Shown: piece by piece, positions 1-9,287 of the stretch
How positions within the stretch are numbered: position 1 is the stretch's first letter
Layout of the letters: each line of letters opens with the position of its first letter
DNA from: Nordella sp. HKS 07
Lineage (GTDB): Bacteria; Pseudomonadota; Alphaproteobacteria; Rhizobiales; Aestuariivirgaceae
Direction of reading: 5' to 3'
DNA length: 64,000 nucleotides
Assembly: GCF_011046735.1 (NCBI RefSeq)
Contig: NZ_CP049258.1
Location: 6,094,001 to 6,158,000 of the forward strand
Made by a program: the position numbers and the translations under genes
Notes under the pieces: generated by a model
The model's database searches: none
What the model saw: the letters and a program-made list of their open reading frames with translations, nothing else
Told to the model about the DNA's origin: nothing

Positions 1-791
1 TCGGTGTTCGGATGGAGACCAAAGCCTTGTCCGGTCAGACTCACGAGTTGAAGTCCGAACGCAACCCCTCAACTTGATATTTCCCAATCCTGCCGTCTGG
101 CCCACGATGTCAAGCGCCCGTCGCCGCGTCGGCAAGGTGATACCGACATGAAGGTGAAGATGCGCAACACCGCTGGCTGTGGGTCATCGTCGGAAGCGAC
201 CGCAAGGTCATGGTGTTCGAGCGCGACGTCGTGTGGATCACCTTCCCGGCCATCGCGGCACCGAGAAATCGCTGCACGATTCATGGCTAGCAGAGATGGG
301 ACATAGTGTAATCCAGTCCTGAGGCCGCTTATGCAAAAAAGTTAGGCCACCGCGTGCAGTGGCGCCTCCTTGCCGGTTAAGCGGTCATCGCCGCCGCGGC
401 CGGCACTTGCCGGCCCAAAGTTGAAGACTTCGGCCACAAGGATTCTCCTCCCAGATGTCAATTTGGGGCGAATCCTTTTTCGGCCAAGTGATTCCACTCC
501 GCCGGGATGCGCGCTAAATCGCAGCTGCAACACCGCGTCGATTTGAACAATTGTCAAAGAACTACTGGTCCGCCGGAAAAAGTCCGGTTTCACCTCCACA
601 GACACAGCGCCCCGATCGGCCATCTCATTGACCCGCAGGGTACGCCCCCCGTTTGGGAATTTCTGTTGCGGACGCACACTTGAAACGTCCATCAGGAAAG
701 CGCTTGAGCGGCAGGCATTTGTCGGTTACCAGTTCCACCGTCCAGGAAAGGCAAAAGCCTCATCAAGTTCAAAGGAAAACATTCGGATCCT
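1..791. other. Gene-poor leader with one degenerate repeat
   Basis: No convincing gene is visible. Short open frames exist on both strands, but none has a family-like sequence or a clear ribosome binding site. A short + frame near 150-290 reads like the inside of a protein and ends in a stop without a start, so it may be a decayed remnant; I cannot name it. Positions 411-522 hold a degenerate copy of an intergenic repeat found three more times in the window. Confidence 0.4.
411..522 (-). repeat. Intergenic repeat family A, degenerate copy 1
   Basis: This stretch matches, in reverse orientation and with several mismatches, the repeats at 54143-54250 and 55593-55702. It keeps the blocks CAAAGTTGAAGACTT, GCGAATCCTTTTTCGGC and the GCCGGGATGCGCGCTAAATCGC-like end. 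Mismatches inside the stems show that it has decayed. Confidence 0.7.
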
Positions 792-1868
792 ATGAGCCAT
801 CCACGTTGTGATCCTCTGCCATCGGTTGAAGGCGAAAACTCTATACCGACACCGCCTACGTCACTTGTTACGGTCGCAATCACTGCATATGAGCGCGCCG
901 ACCTGTTTCACTTGTGTTTGGCCTCAGTTTGCCGGCAATCATACCGCAACCTGGAGATCTACGTTTTCGACAATTCCAATACGGATGCCGTGCAGAATTG
1001 CGTCACGGAGATAGCTGATGATCGAATAGTATATACACGCAATACGTCCAATATTCGTGACCTCATCATCATAAACCATCAGAAAGCATGGATACAGCGT
1101 GCCGGGGTCTACCATATCGTTCTGTCGAGCGACTGCGGCCTGAACGAGAGGGCCATCGAGCTCATGGTTGCCGTCTTGCGCTCTGATGCGTCTCTATGCG
1201 CCGTGGCGGCCGACGCATGCATGGTCGATGTTGCCAGTGGGAAGCGCAGCCCACAGAAGATTAAATTTCCCGAGTACGTTTCCGAAAGCGTGCCAAACTC
1301 CCATGACCGCCTTGACGCGTATCGGATGTTACGGGATGCATTCTTCACATTGCCCGACATCGGAGTATCATATCATACGCTTATGGTCTCCGATCTGCTG
1401 ACCTATGCCAATCTTGAGCACGTATATAATAGCGAATCCAGCGAGCATCAAACCGGCCTTGAGGTTCTGATGCAGAAGCCGGCATTCGGCATGATTCGCC
1501 AGCAGCTCATCGAAGACTTCCCTCATGACAATCATTATGACACTGAACACCTTCGCAGGTATCGTCATTTCACCCAAGCAGCGACCCGTCAACAGTTTCT
1601 CGAGAAGAACAATCAGGCGCTGATTTCTCTCGGGATCAATGTGCTCCCCCTGCAGCTTGGGCTGATAAAGCTCTTTGCGAGATGCGCGTACCGATATCCC
1701 CAGGAGCAGTTCTTCGCCTCCATCTGCCGCGTTGTTCAACTCGCCTTTCCTCTCCTGTTCGCCGCCTGCCTTGTCCCCCTATTTGCGCCCCTGGCAGGAT
1801 ACCGCATTCTCAACAAATCTCGTATTCGCTGGCGCAAGCGCAGGAGGTTGGAGGCGGCTTCCAAATAA
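792..1868 (+). CDS. Family 2 glycosyltransferase
   Basis: This probably transfers a sugar to a growing surface glycan at the cytoplasmic face of the membrane. The GT-A start is seen as VTVAITAYERADL at residues 26-38, and the nucleotide-binding position that usually reads DDGS is here FDNSN (59-63). SSDCG at 112-116 lies where the metal-binding DxD motif is expected. Residues about 308-341 form a hydrophobic stretch that could anchor the C-terminus. The length of 358 aa is usual for the family. The start is the ATG after an AAAGGAAAAC stretch. It is the first gene of the + strand sugar cluster that continues with rfbF. The acceptor and donor cannot be read from the sequence. Confidence 0.8.
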   Translation: MSHPRCDPLPSVEGENSIPTPPTSLVTVAITAYERADLFHLCLASVCRQSYRNLEIYVFDNSNTDAVQNCVTEIADDRIVYTRNTSNIRDLIIINHQKAWIQRAGVYHIVLSSDCGLNERAIELMVAVLRSDASLCAVAADACMVDVASGKRSPQKIKFPEYVSESVPNSHDRLDAYRMLRDAFFTLPDIGVSYHTLMVSDLLTYANLEHVYNSESSEHQTGLEVLMQKPAFGMIRQQLIEDFPHDNHYDTEHLRRYRHFTQAATRQQFLEKNNQALISLGINVLPLQLGLIKLFARCAYRYPQEQFFASICRVVQLAFPLLFAACLVPLFAPLAGYRILNKSRIRWRKRRRLEAASK

Positions 1869-1963
1869 TCCAGCCGATCTAGTGCAATGGCAGAGTTGAA
1901 ACACTGCCTTGCTACCGTTAAAAACCGCATTTATCGGAAACTTTGGGAACAATTCGGGCGACT

Positions 1964-2734
1964 ATGAAAGCTGTGATTCTTGCCGGCGGCCTGGGGACCC
2001 GCCTCTCCGAAGAGACCTCCCTGAAGCCGAAGCCGATGATCGAAATCGGCCACAAGCCCATCCTCTGGCACATCATGAAGTGCTATTCCGCCCATGGGGT
2101 CTCGGATTTCATTATTTGCTGCGGTTACAAAGGCTATGTGATCAAGGAGTATTTCGCCAATTACGCATTGCATATGTCGGATGTCACCTTCGATCTTCAG
2201 CACAACGAGATGCATGTTCATCAACGAAAAGTCGAGCCCTGGCGCATTACCCTCGTGGACACCGGAGAGAACACTCTGACAGGGGGCCGGCTCAAGCGTG
2301 TGAGAGACTATTTGCAGGACGAGGATTGTTTCTGCTTCACCTATGGGGACGGATTGTCCGATGTTGATATCTCGGCGTCGATAGCGTTTCATCGCCAGCA
2401 TGGGAAACTCGCCACGGTGACGGCGGTGCGCCCGCCTGGGCGTTATGGCGCACTTATCATGGAGGATGCGGAGGTAAAGGGCTTCCAGGAGAAGCCGCCT
2501 GGCGATGGCGGCCTTATCAATGGCGGCTATTTTGTGCTCTCGCCACACGCCATCGATTATGTTTCGGGCGATGATACCTCTTGGGAAGGTCCTCCTCTCG
2601 AAATGATTGCCGCCGCGGGAGAACTGAGAGCCTTCGTGCATACCGGATTTTGGCAGCCAATGGACACGTTGCGAGAGAAGAACCAACTGGAGAGCCTGTG
2701 GAGTGGAACGAATCCACCGTGGAAAGTCTGGTAG
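1964..2734 (+). CDS. rfbF: Glucose-1-phosphate cytidylyltransferase
   Basis: This enzyme makes CDP-glucose from CTP and glucose 1-phosphate, the first step to CDP-activated deoxysugars. The 256-residue protein opens with the nucleotidyltransferase signature MKAVILAGGLGTRL, followed by KPMIEIGHKPILWHI, and has the FTYGDGLSDV motif typical of RfbF rather than of dTDP-glucose enzymes. An in-frame TTG lies 21 bases upstream, but the ATG at 1964 begins exactly at the conserved N-terminus, so I use it. Its pathway partner CDP-glucose 4,6-dehydratase lies on the opposite strand at 11052-12122, so the two halves of the pathway are split between converging transcripts. Confidence 0.93.
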   Translation: MKAVILAGGLGTRLSEETSLKPKPMIEIGHKPILWHIMKCYSAHGVSDFIICCGYKGYVIKEYFANYALHMSDVTFDLQHNEMHVHQRKVEPWRITLVDTGENTLTGGRLKRVRDYLQDEDCFCFTYGDGLSDVDISASIAFHRQHGKLATVTAVRPPGRYGALIMEDAEVKGFQEKPPGDGGLINGGYFVLSPHAIDYVSGDDTSWEGPPLEMIAAAGELRAFVHTGFWQPMDTLREKNQLESLWSGTNPPWKVW

Positions 2735-2956
2735 TCTCAACCTGTGCCGACGCATGCTTCCGTTGGAAGAGTCCTGGTTATCTCGGAAAGTGAGGGCCGT
2801 GTCTGCATGAAGTAACTCGATATCGGAAACACACCCGACATGGCGAATACGCATTGTTGGAGTGATTGCATGATACTCGGACACCAGGAAGAACTGCGGG
2901 TCCGCATTTCACACTTGGCTGCGCTCGACGGACACGCCTAATCAGAGGATATCGAG

Positions 2957-3682
2957 TTGCGCGTTGTAATTTCACAACCGATGTATTTCCCTTGGGTGGG
3001 ACTGCTGGAACAGATTCGTTTGGCGGATGTCTTTGTTTTTTATGATGACGTCCAGCTATCGACCGGCGCATTCCACAATCGTGTACAGGTTAAAACGCGA
3101 AATGGAACACAGTGGCTCACCCTTCCGATGAGCAAGGGACGCCTGAAAGAGACGCTCATCAACAACGCCGTGGTCGACTGCAGGGTCGATTGGCGGACAC
3201 GGCAAAGAAATATACTCACGGATGCCTATAATAAGGCTCCCTTCTTCGACGATATGATTTCTGTGTTTGAAGCCGTTGCATCCATGCAGACGGAGACGCT
3301 TTCAGATATAACGATCAGGTCCATTGATGTATTATTGGAGTACTTCAATATCTCGGAGCATAAGAGAATTATCAGATCCTCTTCTCTCGGCATTTCCGGG
3401 CGGAGTACCCAACGCGTCCTTGATATTGTTCTCAGTTTAGGGGGCGATGAATATATAACGGGGCATGGCGCAAAGGACTATCTGGATCATCCATTGTTTG
3501 AGCGACATGGGGTTTCCGTAGGATACATGGACTACCGGAAGGAGATCTATCCACAACTGCATGGCGAGTTTACGCCATTCGTAAGTGGGCTCGACCTGGT
3601 TGCCAATTGTGGTGCTTCGGGAGAAAGGTACATATGCTCGAATACCGTACCTTGGCGCGATTTTGTGGATTCTCGCGCCTAG
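2957..3682 (+). CDS. WbqC-family protein
   Basis: The 241-residue protein has the WbqC-like start VVISQPMYFPWVGLLEQ, followed by ADVFVFYDDVQLSTGAFHNR and the TRNGTQWLTLPMSK block that defines this family. WbqC-like proteins recur in O-antigen and other surface-glycan loci; their reaction is not settled, although links to acyl or amino-sugar modification have been suggested by context. The start is TTG at 2957, placed seven bases after an AGAGGA ribosome binding site. The gene is visibly richer in A and T than the genes after 17 kb. It sits between rfbF and a CmcI-like gene, with a 222-base gap before it. Confidence 0.85.
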   Translation: MRVVISQPMYFPWVGLLEQIRLADVFVFYDDVQLSTGAFHNRVQVKTRNGTQWLTLPMSKGRLKETLINNAVVDCRVDWRTRQRNILTDAYNKAPFFDDMISVFEAVASMQTETLSDITIRSIDVLLEYFNISEHKRIIRSSSLGISGRSTQRVLDIVLSLGGDEYITGHGAKDYLDHPLFERHGVSVGYMDYRKEIYPQLHGEFTPFVSGLDLVANCGASGERYICSNTVPWRDFVDSRA

Positions 3683-3777
3683 CAGCTTGGCGTGATTCAA
3701 GCTCGCGATAGGACGTCTCGAAGAGTATTCGGCAACTTCAACCTTCCATCCGAAGAAGCAACGAACGGCAGATACAA

Positions 3778-4524
3778 ATGACTAAGGACGACCGGACCGA
3801 GTTCGAGGCTCACAAGCGACAGATGAGCATTGCTCTTGGCAAAGACAGGGACGCGTTTGCGAAATCGACCGACGCAATCCACGCCGTGGACACCTACGAC
3901 TATGCCTATCTATGGAGCTTCCTGGGCGTCCCTATCATTCAAATGCCTGCCGATGTTATGGCGACACAGGAAGTTGTATGGGCAAACAAACCTGATGTCA
4001 TCATAGAGACTGGCGTCGCTCGCGGCGGTTCCGTCATCTTTATGGCGGCTTTGCTGCAACTGATTGGAAAGGGGAAGGTTGTCGGCGTAGACATCGATAT
4101 CCGTAAGCATAATAGGGAAACAATTGAAAGCCATCCGATGGCCTCTCGAATTGATTTGATCGAGGGATCGTCGGTTGCTCCACTGACGATAGCGAAGGTC
4201 ACAGCCTCAATTCCACCCGGCGCGTCCGTTATGGTCGTCCTCGACAGCAATCACAGTCGAGACCATGTGCTGGCGGAGCTTCGCGCCTATGCACCACTCG
4301 TCACATCCGGTCAGTATCTCGTTGTAGCAGACACCCTCCTCGGGATGATCGATGTGTCGCAAACCCCCACAAAGCGATCTCATATATGGGAGCCCGGGAA
4401 TGAGCCTTTGTCAGCTCTCAATGCCTACCTCTCTGAAACAAACCGCTTCGAGGTTGATGAGGCGTTGAACGGCAAGCTCGTTTTCTCTTGTTCTCCTGGT
4501 GGATACGTCAGATGCATCCGTTAG
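3778..4524 (+). CDS. CmcI/rhamnosyl O-methyltransferase family protein
   Basis: The 248-residue protein belongs to the family of cephalosporin hydroxylase CmcI and mycobacterial rhamnosyl O-methyltransferases. Visible signs are TYDYAYLWSFLGVPIIQMP (39-57), the SAM-binding IIETGVARGGSVIFMAAL (75-92), the acidic strand GVDIDI (103-108) and the metal-site motif VVLDSNHSRDHV (154-165). In a glycan locus the likely job is O-methylation of a sugar hydroxyl, using SAM and a divalent metal. The start is ATG with weak upstream purines. It is followed by the frameshifted aminotransferase. The exact hydroxyl methylated is unknown. Confidence 0.85.
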   Translation: MTKDDRTEFEAHKRQMSIALGKDRDAFAKSTDAIHAVDTYDYAYLWSFLGVPIIQMPADVMATQEVVWANKPDVIIETGVARGGSVIFMAALLQLIGKGKVVGVDIDIRKHNRETIESHPMASRIDLIEGSSVAPLTIAKVTASIPPGASVMVVLDSNHSRDHVLAELRAYAPLVTSGQYLVVADTLLGMIDVSQTPTKRSHIWEPGNEPLSALNAYLSETNRFEVDEALNGKLVFSCSPGGYVRCIR

Positions 4525-4572
4525 GCAAAGAGAGCATTGTCAGCATGGACGTCCCTCTTGTTGAATAGGGCC

Positions 4573-5644
4573 ATGAAGGCTCTTCGCAGTCAGCTTTCCC
4601 AAACTTTCGGGCTTGAGCACGGCGCATTATTCGGCCGTGGCCGCGCGGCACTGGTTGCCGCCATCGAGGAGATGACTTATCCCGGCGCGCCGGTGATCAT
4701 CCCCCTCTAATACTTGCTCGGCACTGCTGGCCGCCGTGTTGGCATCGAACCGCCGACCGGTACTGGCCTCGGTCTCTGCAGATACCGGTCTCCCAGATGA
4801 CGCCACGCTGGCCTCGGCGATCGATGCGAACCGCAGTCAGCCGGGACTTCTGGTACTGACACACCTTTACGGCAAGCTGGCTGATTATCCAGGAGCTCGC
4901 GCGATGGCGGATCAAAGAGGCTGGGTCCTACTGGAAAATGACAGCCTTGCTGCTACGGCCGGGTCCCCCCGCGAATGTGCGCCACGCACGACCAGGCTAC
5001 TCAGTTTCGGCAGTGGCAAGACTGTCGACGGTGGAGGTGGTGGCGCAATTCTAACCAACGACGCGCGTCTTGCCGATACGCTATCCACTCGCGCTTCTGC
5101 TTGGCCCGTTTTTGATCACGCAGCCGACCAGACCGAAGATCACATTGTACTTGCTCGACGACATCTGTCGGCAATTGGCTTGGCATGGGCCTCCGAGCCG
5201 CTATTCGCAGTCGAAGTGGCGCAGTGTCGCCATTCCTTCGACCCAAATTTGGCAGAGCCCATCCTTGCCGCGCTTCACCGTTTTCCAGAATCAAATGCTC
5301 GTCGCCTTGCGCGCCTGGCGATGTGGAACGAGGTACTCGCCGACGTGTCTCACGCCATAAGCGCGCCGCCGGTCCCCATCTCCGCCGCGTGGCGCGGGTT
5401 ATTCCGCGTTCAAAATGAGGAACTGCGTGATCGTATTGTCATCGCAATGCGCGAAGCGGGCCACGACGCCGGGACGAATTATCCGCCTCTATGGGATGTG
5501 GCGCCAACCCTCGTTGGCGACCAAAGAGACACCCGAGGCGATGCGTGGGGCCAAACCGTCGTTACTCTGTGGCTAACAGATACCTATGACCAAAATCGCA
5601 TCCGTAGCGCGGCGGATGTAATAAAGCGGACCATTGGAGGATAA
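4573..5644 (+). pseudogene. DegT/DnrJ/EryC1 aminotransferase, single-base frameshift
   Basis: The reading frame opens at ATG 4573 (MKALRSQLSQTFG) and runs to a stop at 4708-4710, while the rest of the protein continues one frame over. Removing one C from the C5 run at 4701-4705 restores VIIPSNTCSALLAAVLA, the normal second block of DegT transaminases. Downstream, the PLP lysine is seen in FGSGKTVDGGGGG near 5010-5045. The family transfers an amino group to a keto-sugar. The repaired protein would be about 356 residues, a usual length. It could be a real pseudogene or a base-calling error. The end carries the GGAGG that serves the next gene. Confidence 0.82.
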
Positions 5645-5645
5645 C

Positions 5646-6293
5646 TTGGGCATCGACGAAACCTTCGAGCGCTACTACACTCGCACTTTTGAGGAGCATG
5701 GCCCTAGCCCTCGCGGCGTTGACTGGCATGACTCTGAAAGCCTGAGCTTTCACTACGACAAAATACTGGCGGTGATCGACCAACCATTTGTCGGGCGGAA
5801 GGTATCCGTTCTCGATGTCGGTTGCGGATATGGTGGCCTTCTATCGCATGCGCGCGAAAGCAACATCGACTTGGAATACACGGGCCTCGACCTAGTGCAG
5901 GCCATGATCGATCACGGCAACTCGAACTATCCGGGCGCGACGTTCGTGCGTTCAGATATATTTGCGTTTCAGCCCGAACGGTCCTTCGATTACGTCTTGG
6001 CGAACGGCGTGCTCACGGAGAAGCTCGACTTGTCGATCCGAGAATTCGGAGCTTTCTCCCGTAGGGTCATACGACGGATGTACGAACTGGCCGAGCACGG
6101 CATCGCCTTTAACATGATGACATCCCATGTTAACTTTACGGCGACCAATCTGTATTACCAAAATCCAGCAGAAATGGTTTCGTTCTGCGCAACAGAACTA
6201 TCGCCCAAATGGATCATCGATCACGCATACGACTATTTCGATTTCACAATGTACGTGTATAAAAACCCTACATCGCAGAGGTCTCGAAAGTAG
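5646..6293 (+). CDS. Class I SAM-dependent methyltransferase (paralogue 1)
   Basis: The 215-residue protein carries the SAM-binding glycine loop LDVGCGYGGLL, the acidic strand YTGLDLV and the motif DYVLANGVLT. The start is TTG at 5646, five bases after GGAGG and one base after the preceding stop; an earlier TTG at 5634 lies inside the ribosome binding site and is unlikely. Much of the sequence is shared with the - strand gene at 7545-8174, including GVDW, FNMMTSHVNF and the C-terminal YVYKN, so the two are paralogues. In context it probably methylates a sugar or glycan, but the acceptor is unknown. It is the last + gene before the convergent junction. Confidence 0.82.
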   Translation: MGIDETFERYYTRTFEEHGPSPRGVDWHDSESLSFHYDKILAVIDQPFVGRKVSVLDVGCGYGGLLSHARESNIDLEYTGLDLVQAMIDHGNSNYPGATFVRSDIFAFQPERSFDYVLANGVLTEKLDLSIREFGAFSRRVIRRMYELAEHGIAFNMMTSHVNFTATNLYYQNPAEMVSFCATELSPKWIIDHAYDYFDFTMYVYKNPTSQRSRK

Positions 6294-6380
6294 GGTCATA
6301 TCACCAGAGGTGACCGCGAGCGTCGTCCGAACCAATCACCGTGATATACATGTAGGGGTCGCGAGTGCTTGCCGTTCTGA

Positions 6381-7481
6381 TCATCGTCGCGCCATGGAAT
6401 AGGTAATTCCAAGCTCATCAGCGGTCAAAATTTTCACTCTTCGCCCTGCGGCCTTAGTAATTTTCCGAATGGTGCCGCGCGACATCTTGCTTGTCGCGAG
6501 TTCCCGGTGGTGTGCGGCGACAATCTCAGCGTTCTTCGAAACATAATCCACCGACCGCAAGGCATCGAAAAACGCTGTCGCAATGGCTTCCGACCGTGGA
6601 ACACCGTTCTTCGCACGCGCCGTAATCACTCGAGCGCCAGGATAGACCTGATCCAAATCAGGGATGTAGTCGCTAACGTCATTGGCCAGGACAAGCGGCA
6701 CCTCGCCGGCGAATTGCACAAATCCCCGCGGTGCCGTGCCCCTGACAACATAGGTGTAGTGATCGGAAATACTCTGTTTGAGTTTCAGCTGGACCGGCGT
6801 CTGGTCGACGTTCATGGCCCTAAGAGAAATGTGATTATTGAGCACAACTTGACGACAACGGATTTCGCCGCCATCGGCAGTGGTCACGACGACGCGCTCA
6901 CCAGTAATCTGGATGACATCAACCGACGTCCCGAGCCGCGCCTCGACGCCAATCCTCCTCAGTATGATTTGGATTCGATCGAACCAGCGGGTCAGGCCGC
7001 CTCCAGGATATTTCGCCTCGCCCGGGTTGCGATTACCCGACATCTGGGCAAGTCTCGACAACAGATAGCGAGCGGCCTGCCAGAGACCAGTGCCAGCATC
7101 CCAGTGGTAGACGGTGGCCATCGCCAATTCATAGCGCATTTGCTTTGTGATTGGGATTGTGGAATCTCGGAACAACGCTCCGTTGCGGCGGACATGCAGT
7201 ACGGGCTGGATCGGGACGGTCCGGAAGTTGCCGGCCAGCTTGGCATCCGCCAAATCATAGGCCGCTCGGTGCGGCATGAATACATGCGGGCTCGTCTCGA
7301 TGCCGGTGAGGCCCAGACAATCCTCGGTCATCCATGCCCCGCCAAGACGCTCAGCGCGCTCAACCACGCAGACCCGGAGACCGCTCTCCGCACCGATCAC
7401 GGCCTCCAGAAGACTGAGTGGACTGGATCCAATCACCACTACATCATACAGCTCTGCTGGAGTCACTTTCTCGGAATCCAT
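6381..7481 (-). CDS. FAD/NAD(P)-dependent oxidoreductase, amine-oxidase-like fold
   Basis: The 366-residue protein begins with a dinucleotide-binding fold, VVVIGSSPLSLLEAVIGAE, ending in VVERAERLGGAWM. The usual GxGxxG is replaced by GSSPLS, which is atypical, while the RLGGAW part resembles UDP-galactopyranose mutase and protoporphyrinogen-oxidase-like flavoproteins. A conserved late block, TTSKM/GTIRK-type, is not diagnostic. It is the last gene of the - strand sugar operon, 63 bases after the methyltransferase at 7545-8174. A redox step on a nucleotide sugar or on a bound sugar is a reasonable guess; the substrate cannot be read. Confidence 0.7.
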   Translation of the reverse strand: MDSEKVTPAELYDVVVIGSSPLSLLEAVIGAESGLRVCVVERAERLGGAWMTEDCLGLTGIETSPHVFMPHRAAYDLADAKLAGNFRTVPIQPVLHVRRNGALFRDSTIPITKQMRYELAMATVYHWDAGTGLWQAARYLLSRLAQMSGNRNPGEAKYPGGGLTRWFDRIQIILRRIGVEARLGTSVDVIQITGERVVVTTADGGEIRCRQVVLNNHISLRAMNVDQTPVQLKLKQSISDHYTYVVRGTAPRGFVQFAGEVPLVLANDVSDYIPDLDQVYPGARVITARAKNGVPRSEAIATAFFDALRSVDYVSKNAEIVAAHHRELATSKMSRGTIRKITKAAGRRVKILTADELGITYSMARR

Positions 7482-7544
7482 TTAGTGTCGCCCACGCGCT
7501 CCAAACAGCTGTGTTCTCAGAAAAGGCTAAACCAAGTTCAGATA

Positions 7545-8174
7545 TTAGTCATTACGGTAGACATATGTCCAGAATTGATACCTTGGATGATCGTGGTTCA
7601 AAACCACTTTGCTTGAAAGCTCGGACATACAGAACGCCAATGTTTCTACGGGGCTGCGATAGTAAGAGTTTTCAACCTGAAAATTGACTTTATTGGTCAT
7701 CAAATTGAAACATGTACCAATATTGCAACAATCATATAGCTTTTTTACAAGCGCATTAAAGTATCTATCCATATCTAGTGTGGTCGCCCTCAGTTTAATT
7801 GTCAAAATCCCATTACAGACCACATAATCATACCTGCGCATTTCGTTCATCAGCAGGAAATCGCCGCAAATAAAATTTCCATTTTTGTGAAGACTGCGAG
7901 CATACCCGATCATCTCAGGCACGATATCGATGCCTGTATAATCGAGATCAATACCCTTGTCTTGGGCGTACGAAAGCAAAGCGCCATACCCGCACCCAAC
8001 ATCTAGCAACGTCGGCCGCGTACCATGATGTTCGCGACGAACGAGCTGGAGCGCATAGTCATAGCTGAGGTGTGCCATTTCCTCCCGCATCCAATCTACC
8101 CCTGCCGCAGTCGGTCCATGCTCCGCAAGCCTACGCGCGAAATGCTCCCTGAAAAGCTCCGATATATCAGTCAT
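7545..8174 (-). CDS. Class I SAM-dependent methyltransferase (paralogue 2)
   Basis: The 209-residue protein has the SAM loop LLDVGCGYGALLSYA, the acidic strand YTGIDIV and DYVVCNGILT. It aligns along its whole length with the gene at 5646-6293 (GVDW; FNLMTNKVNF; FC-x2-ELS-x-K; YVYRN), at very roughly 40-45 percent identity by eye. Its ATG overlaps the stop of the upstream aminotransferase gene as ATGA, so the two are translationally coupled. The base composition here is lower in GC than in the rest of the operon. Probable role: methylation of the sugar made by this operon. The acceptor is unknown. Confidence 0.82.
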   Translation of the reverse strand: MTDISELFREHFARRLAEHGPTAAGVDWMREEMAHLSYDYALQLVRREHHGTRPTLLDVGCGYGALLSYAQDKGIDLDYTGIDIVPEMIGYARSLHKNGNFICGDFLLMNEMRRYDYVVCNGILTIKLRATTLDMDRYFNALVKKLYDCCNIGTCFNLMTNKVNFQVENSYYRSPVETLAFCMSELSSKVVLNHDHPRYQFWTYVYRND

Positions 8175-9283
8175 GCTCCAGATTCTCTCGTTAGATGCGC
8201 CTTGACGATGTTGGTCACGCGGATCACGTCATCATCAGTCAGGTCGTGATAGGTCGGCAGATTCACTCCCCGCGCATAGAGGCGGCGAGCCACATTGTTC
8301 TGCGTGCTTGGAAAATGGGGCAACATGCTGAGCGGCCAGAAGTAGATTCGGCCGTCGATGGCGTTCGCTTTGAAATCGGTAAGCAACTTATCGCGATCGA
8401 AGCCAACGCTATCATCGACGATAATGGTGGGCATCCAGTAACCGTTGGTGGTTCCCGGCGGTTCCGGATTCATCGCCACAGGCAAGCCGCCCAGATGCCT
8501 GGAATAGAGGTTGAACACCCGGCGTTTGCCGTCAATCAAATCCTGAATGCGCTCCATCTGCGCCAGGCCGATGGCTGCCTGGACATTCGACATCTTGTAC
8601 TTGTAGCCGATCATGTCCGGCCAAAACTGTTTTGTCTGCTGACGCGAGCGTCCGTGGTTAGATAGTGTGAGGACGGTCTCGTAGAGGGTGTCGTCATTGG
8701 TGACGAACATCCCGCCTTCACCGGTCGTGACGGTTTTCGTGCCATGGAACGAGAAGGCCGCAAAGGCGCCGCGCGAGCCAGCTCTTACCGATCCCCATGA
8801 CGAACCGATTGCTTCGGCGGCGTCTTCGATGACGGGAATTCCGTGTCGTTCGCCGATCTCCAGAAGCGCATCCATGTCGCAGAGATTGCCATACAGGTGA
8901 ACGGCTATGATGGCTTTTGTCCTGGGCGTGATTGCGGCTTCCACTTTCTCAGGATCAAGGCACCAGCTGTCGGGCAGAATATCGGCAAATACCGGTGTTG
9001 CACCGAGATAGGTAACCGGTGCCACCGACGCGATCCAGTTGATGTCGGCCAGGATTACCTCATCACCCCTGCCGATGCCCAGTGCCGAGAGCCCCATATG
9101 CAAGGCGCCTGTACAGCTCGAAGTGGCGATTGCATGCTTGACACCGAGATGCGAGCGAAAGGCGTGCTCGAATTTGCCGATATATTCGTAGCAGCGCTCG
9201 CCCCATCCGGTAGTTACGGCATCCGTTGCATAGCGCACTTCAAGCTCGGTGATCGAAGGTTTCGTATAGGCGATACGGTTCAT
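8171..9283 (-). CDS. DegT/DnrJ/EryC1 sugar aminotransferase
   Basis: This 370-residue PLP enzyme probably aminates a 4-keto-6-deoxy-CDP-sugar. The PLP lysine is K183 in SFHGTKTVTTGEGG, and D154 in IEDAAEAIG contacts the pyridine nitrogen in the family. The sequence resembles perosamine-synthase-type C4 aminotransferases. It has the active lysine, so it is not the His-containing, iron-sulfur 3-dehydrase RfbH that usually follows RfbG. It lies between the 3,5-epimerase (four bases upstream) and methyltransferase paralogue 2 (ATGA overlap). The position aminated and the glutamate donor are inferred from the family. Confidence 0.88.
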   Translation of the reverse strand: MNRIAYTKPSITELEVRYATDAVTTGWGERCYEYIGKFEHAFRSHLGVKHAIATSSCTGALHMGLSALGIGRGDEVILADINWIASVAPVTYLGATPVFADILPDSWCLDPEKVEAAITPRTKAIIAVHLYGNLCDMDALLEIGERHGIPVIEDAAEAIGSSWGSVRAGSRGAFAAFSFHGTKTVTTGEGGMFVTNDDTLYETVLTLSNHGRSRQQTKQFWPDMIGYKYKMSNVQAAIGLAQMERIQDLIDGKRRVFNLYSRHLGGLPVAMNPEPPGTTNGYWMPTIIVDDSVGFDRDKLLTDFKANAIDGRIYFWPLSMLPHFPSTQNNVARRLYARGVNLPTYHDLTDDDVIRVTNIVKAHLTRESGA

Positions 9284-9287
9284 GCAT

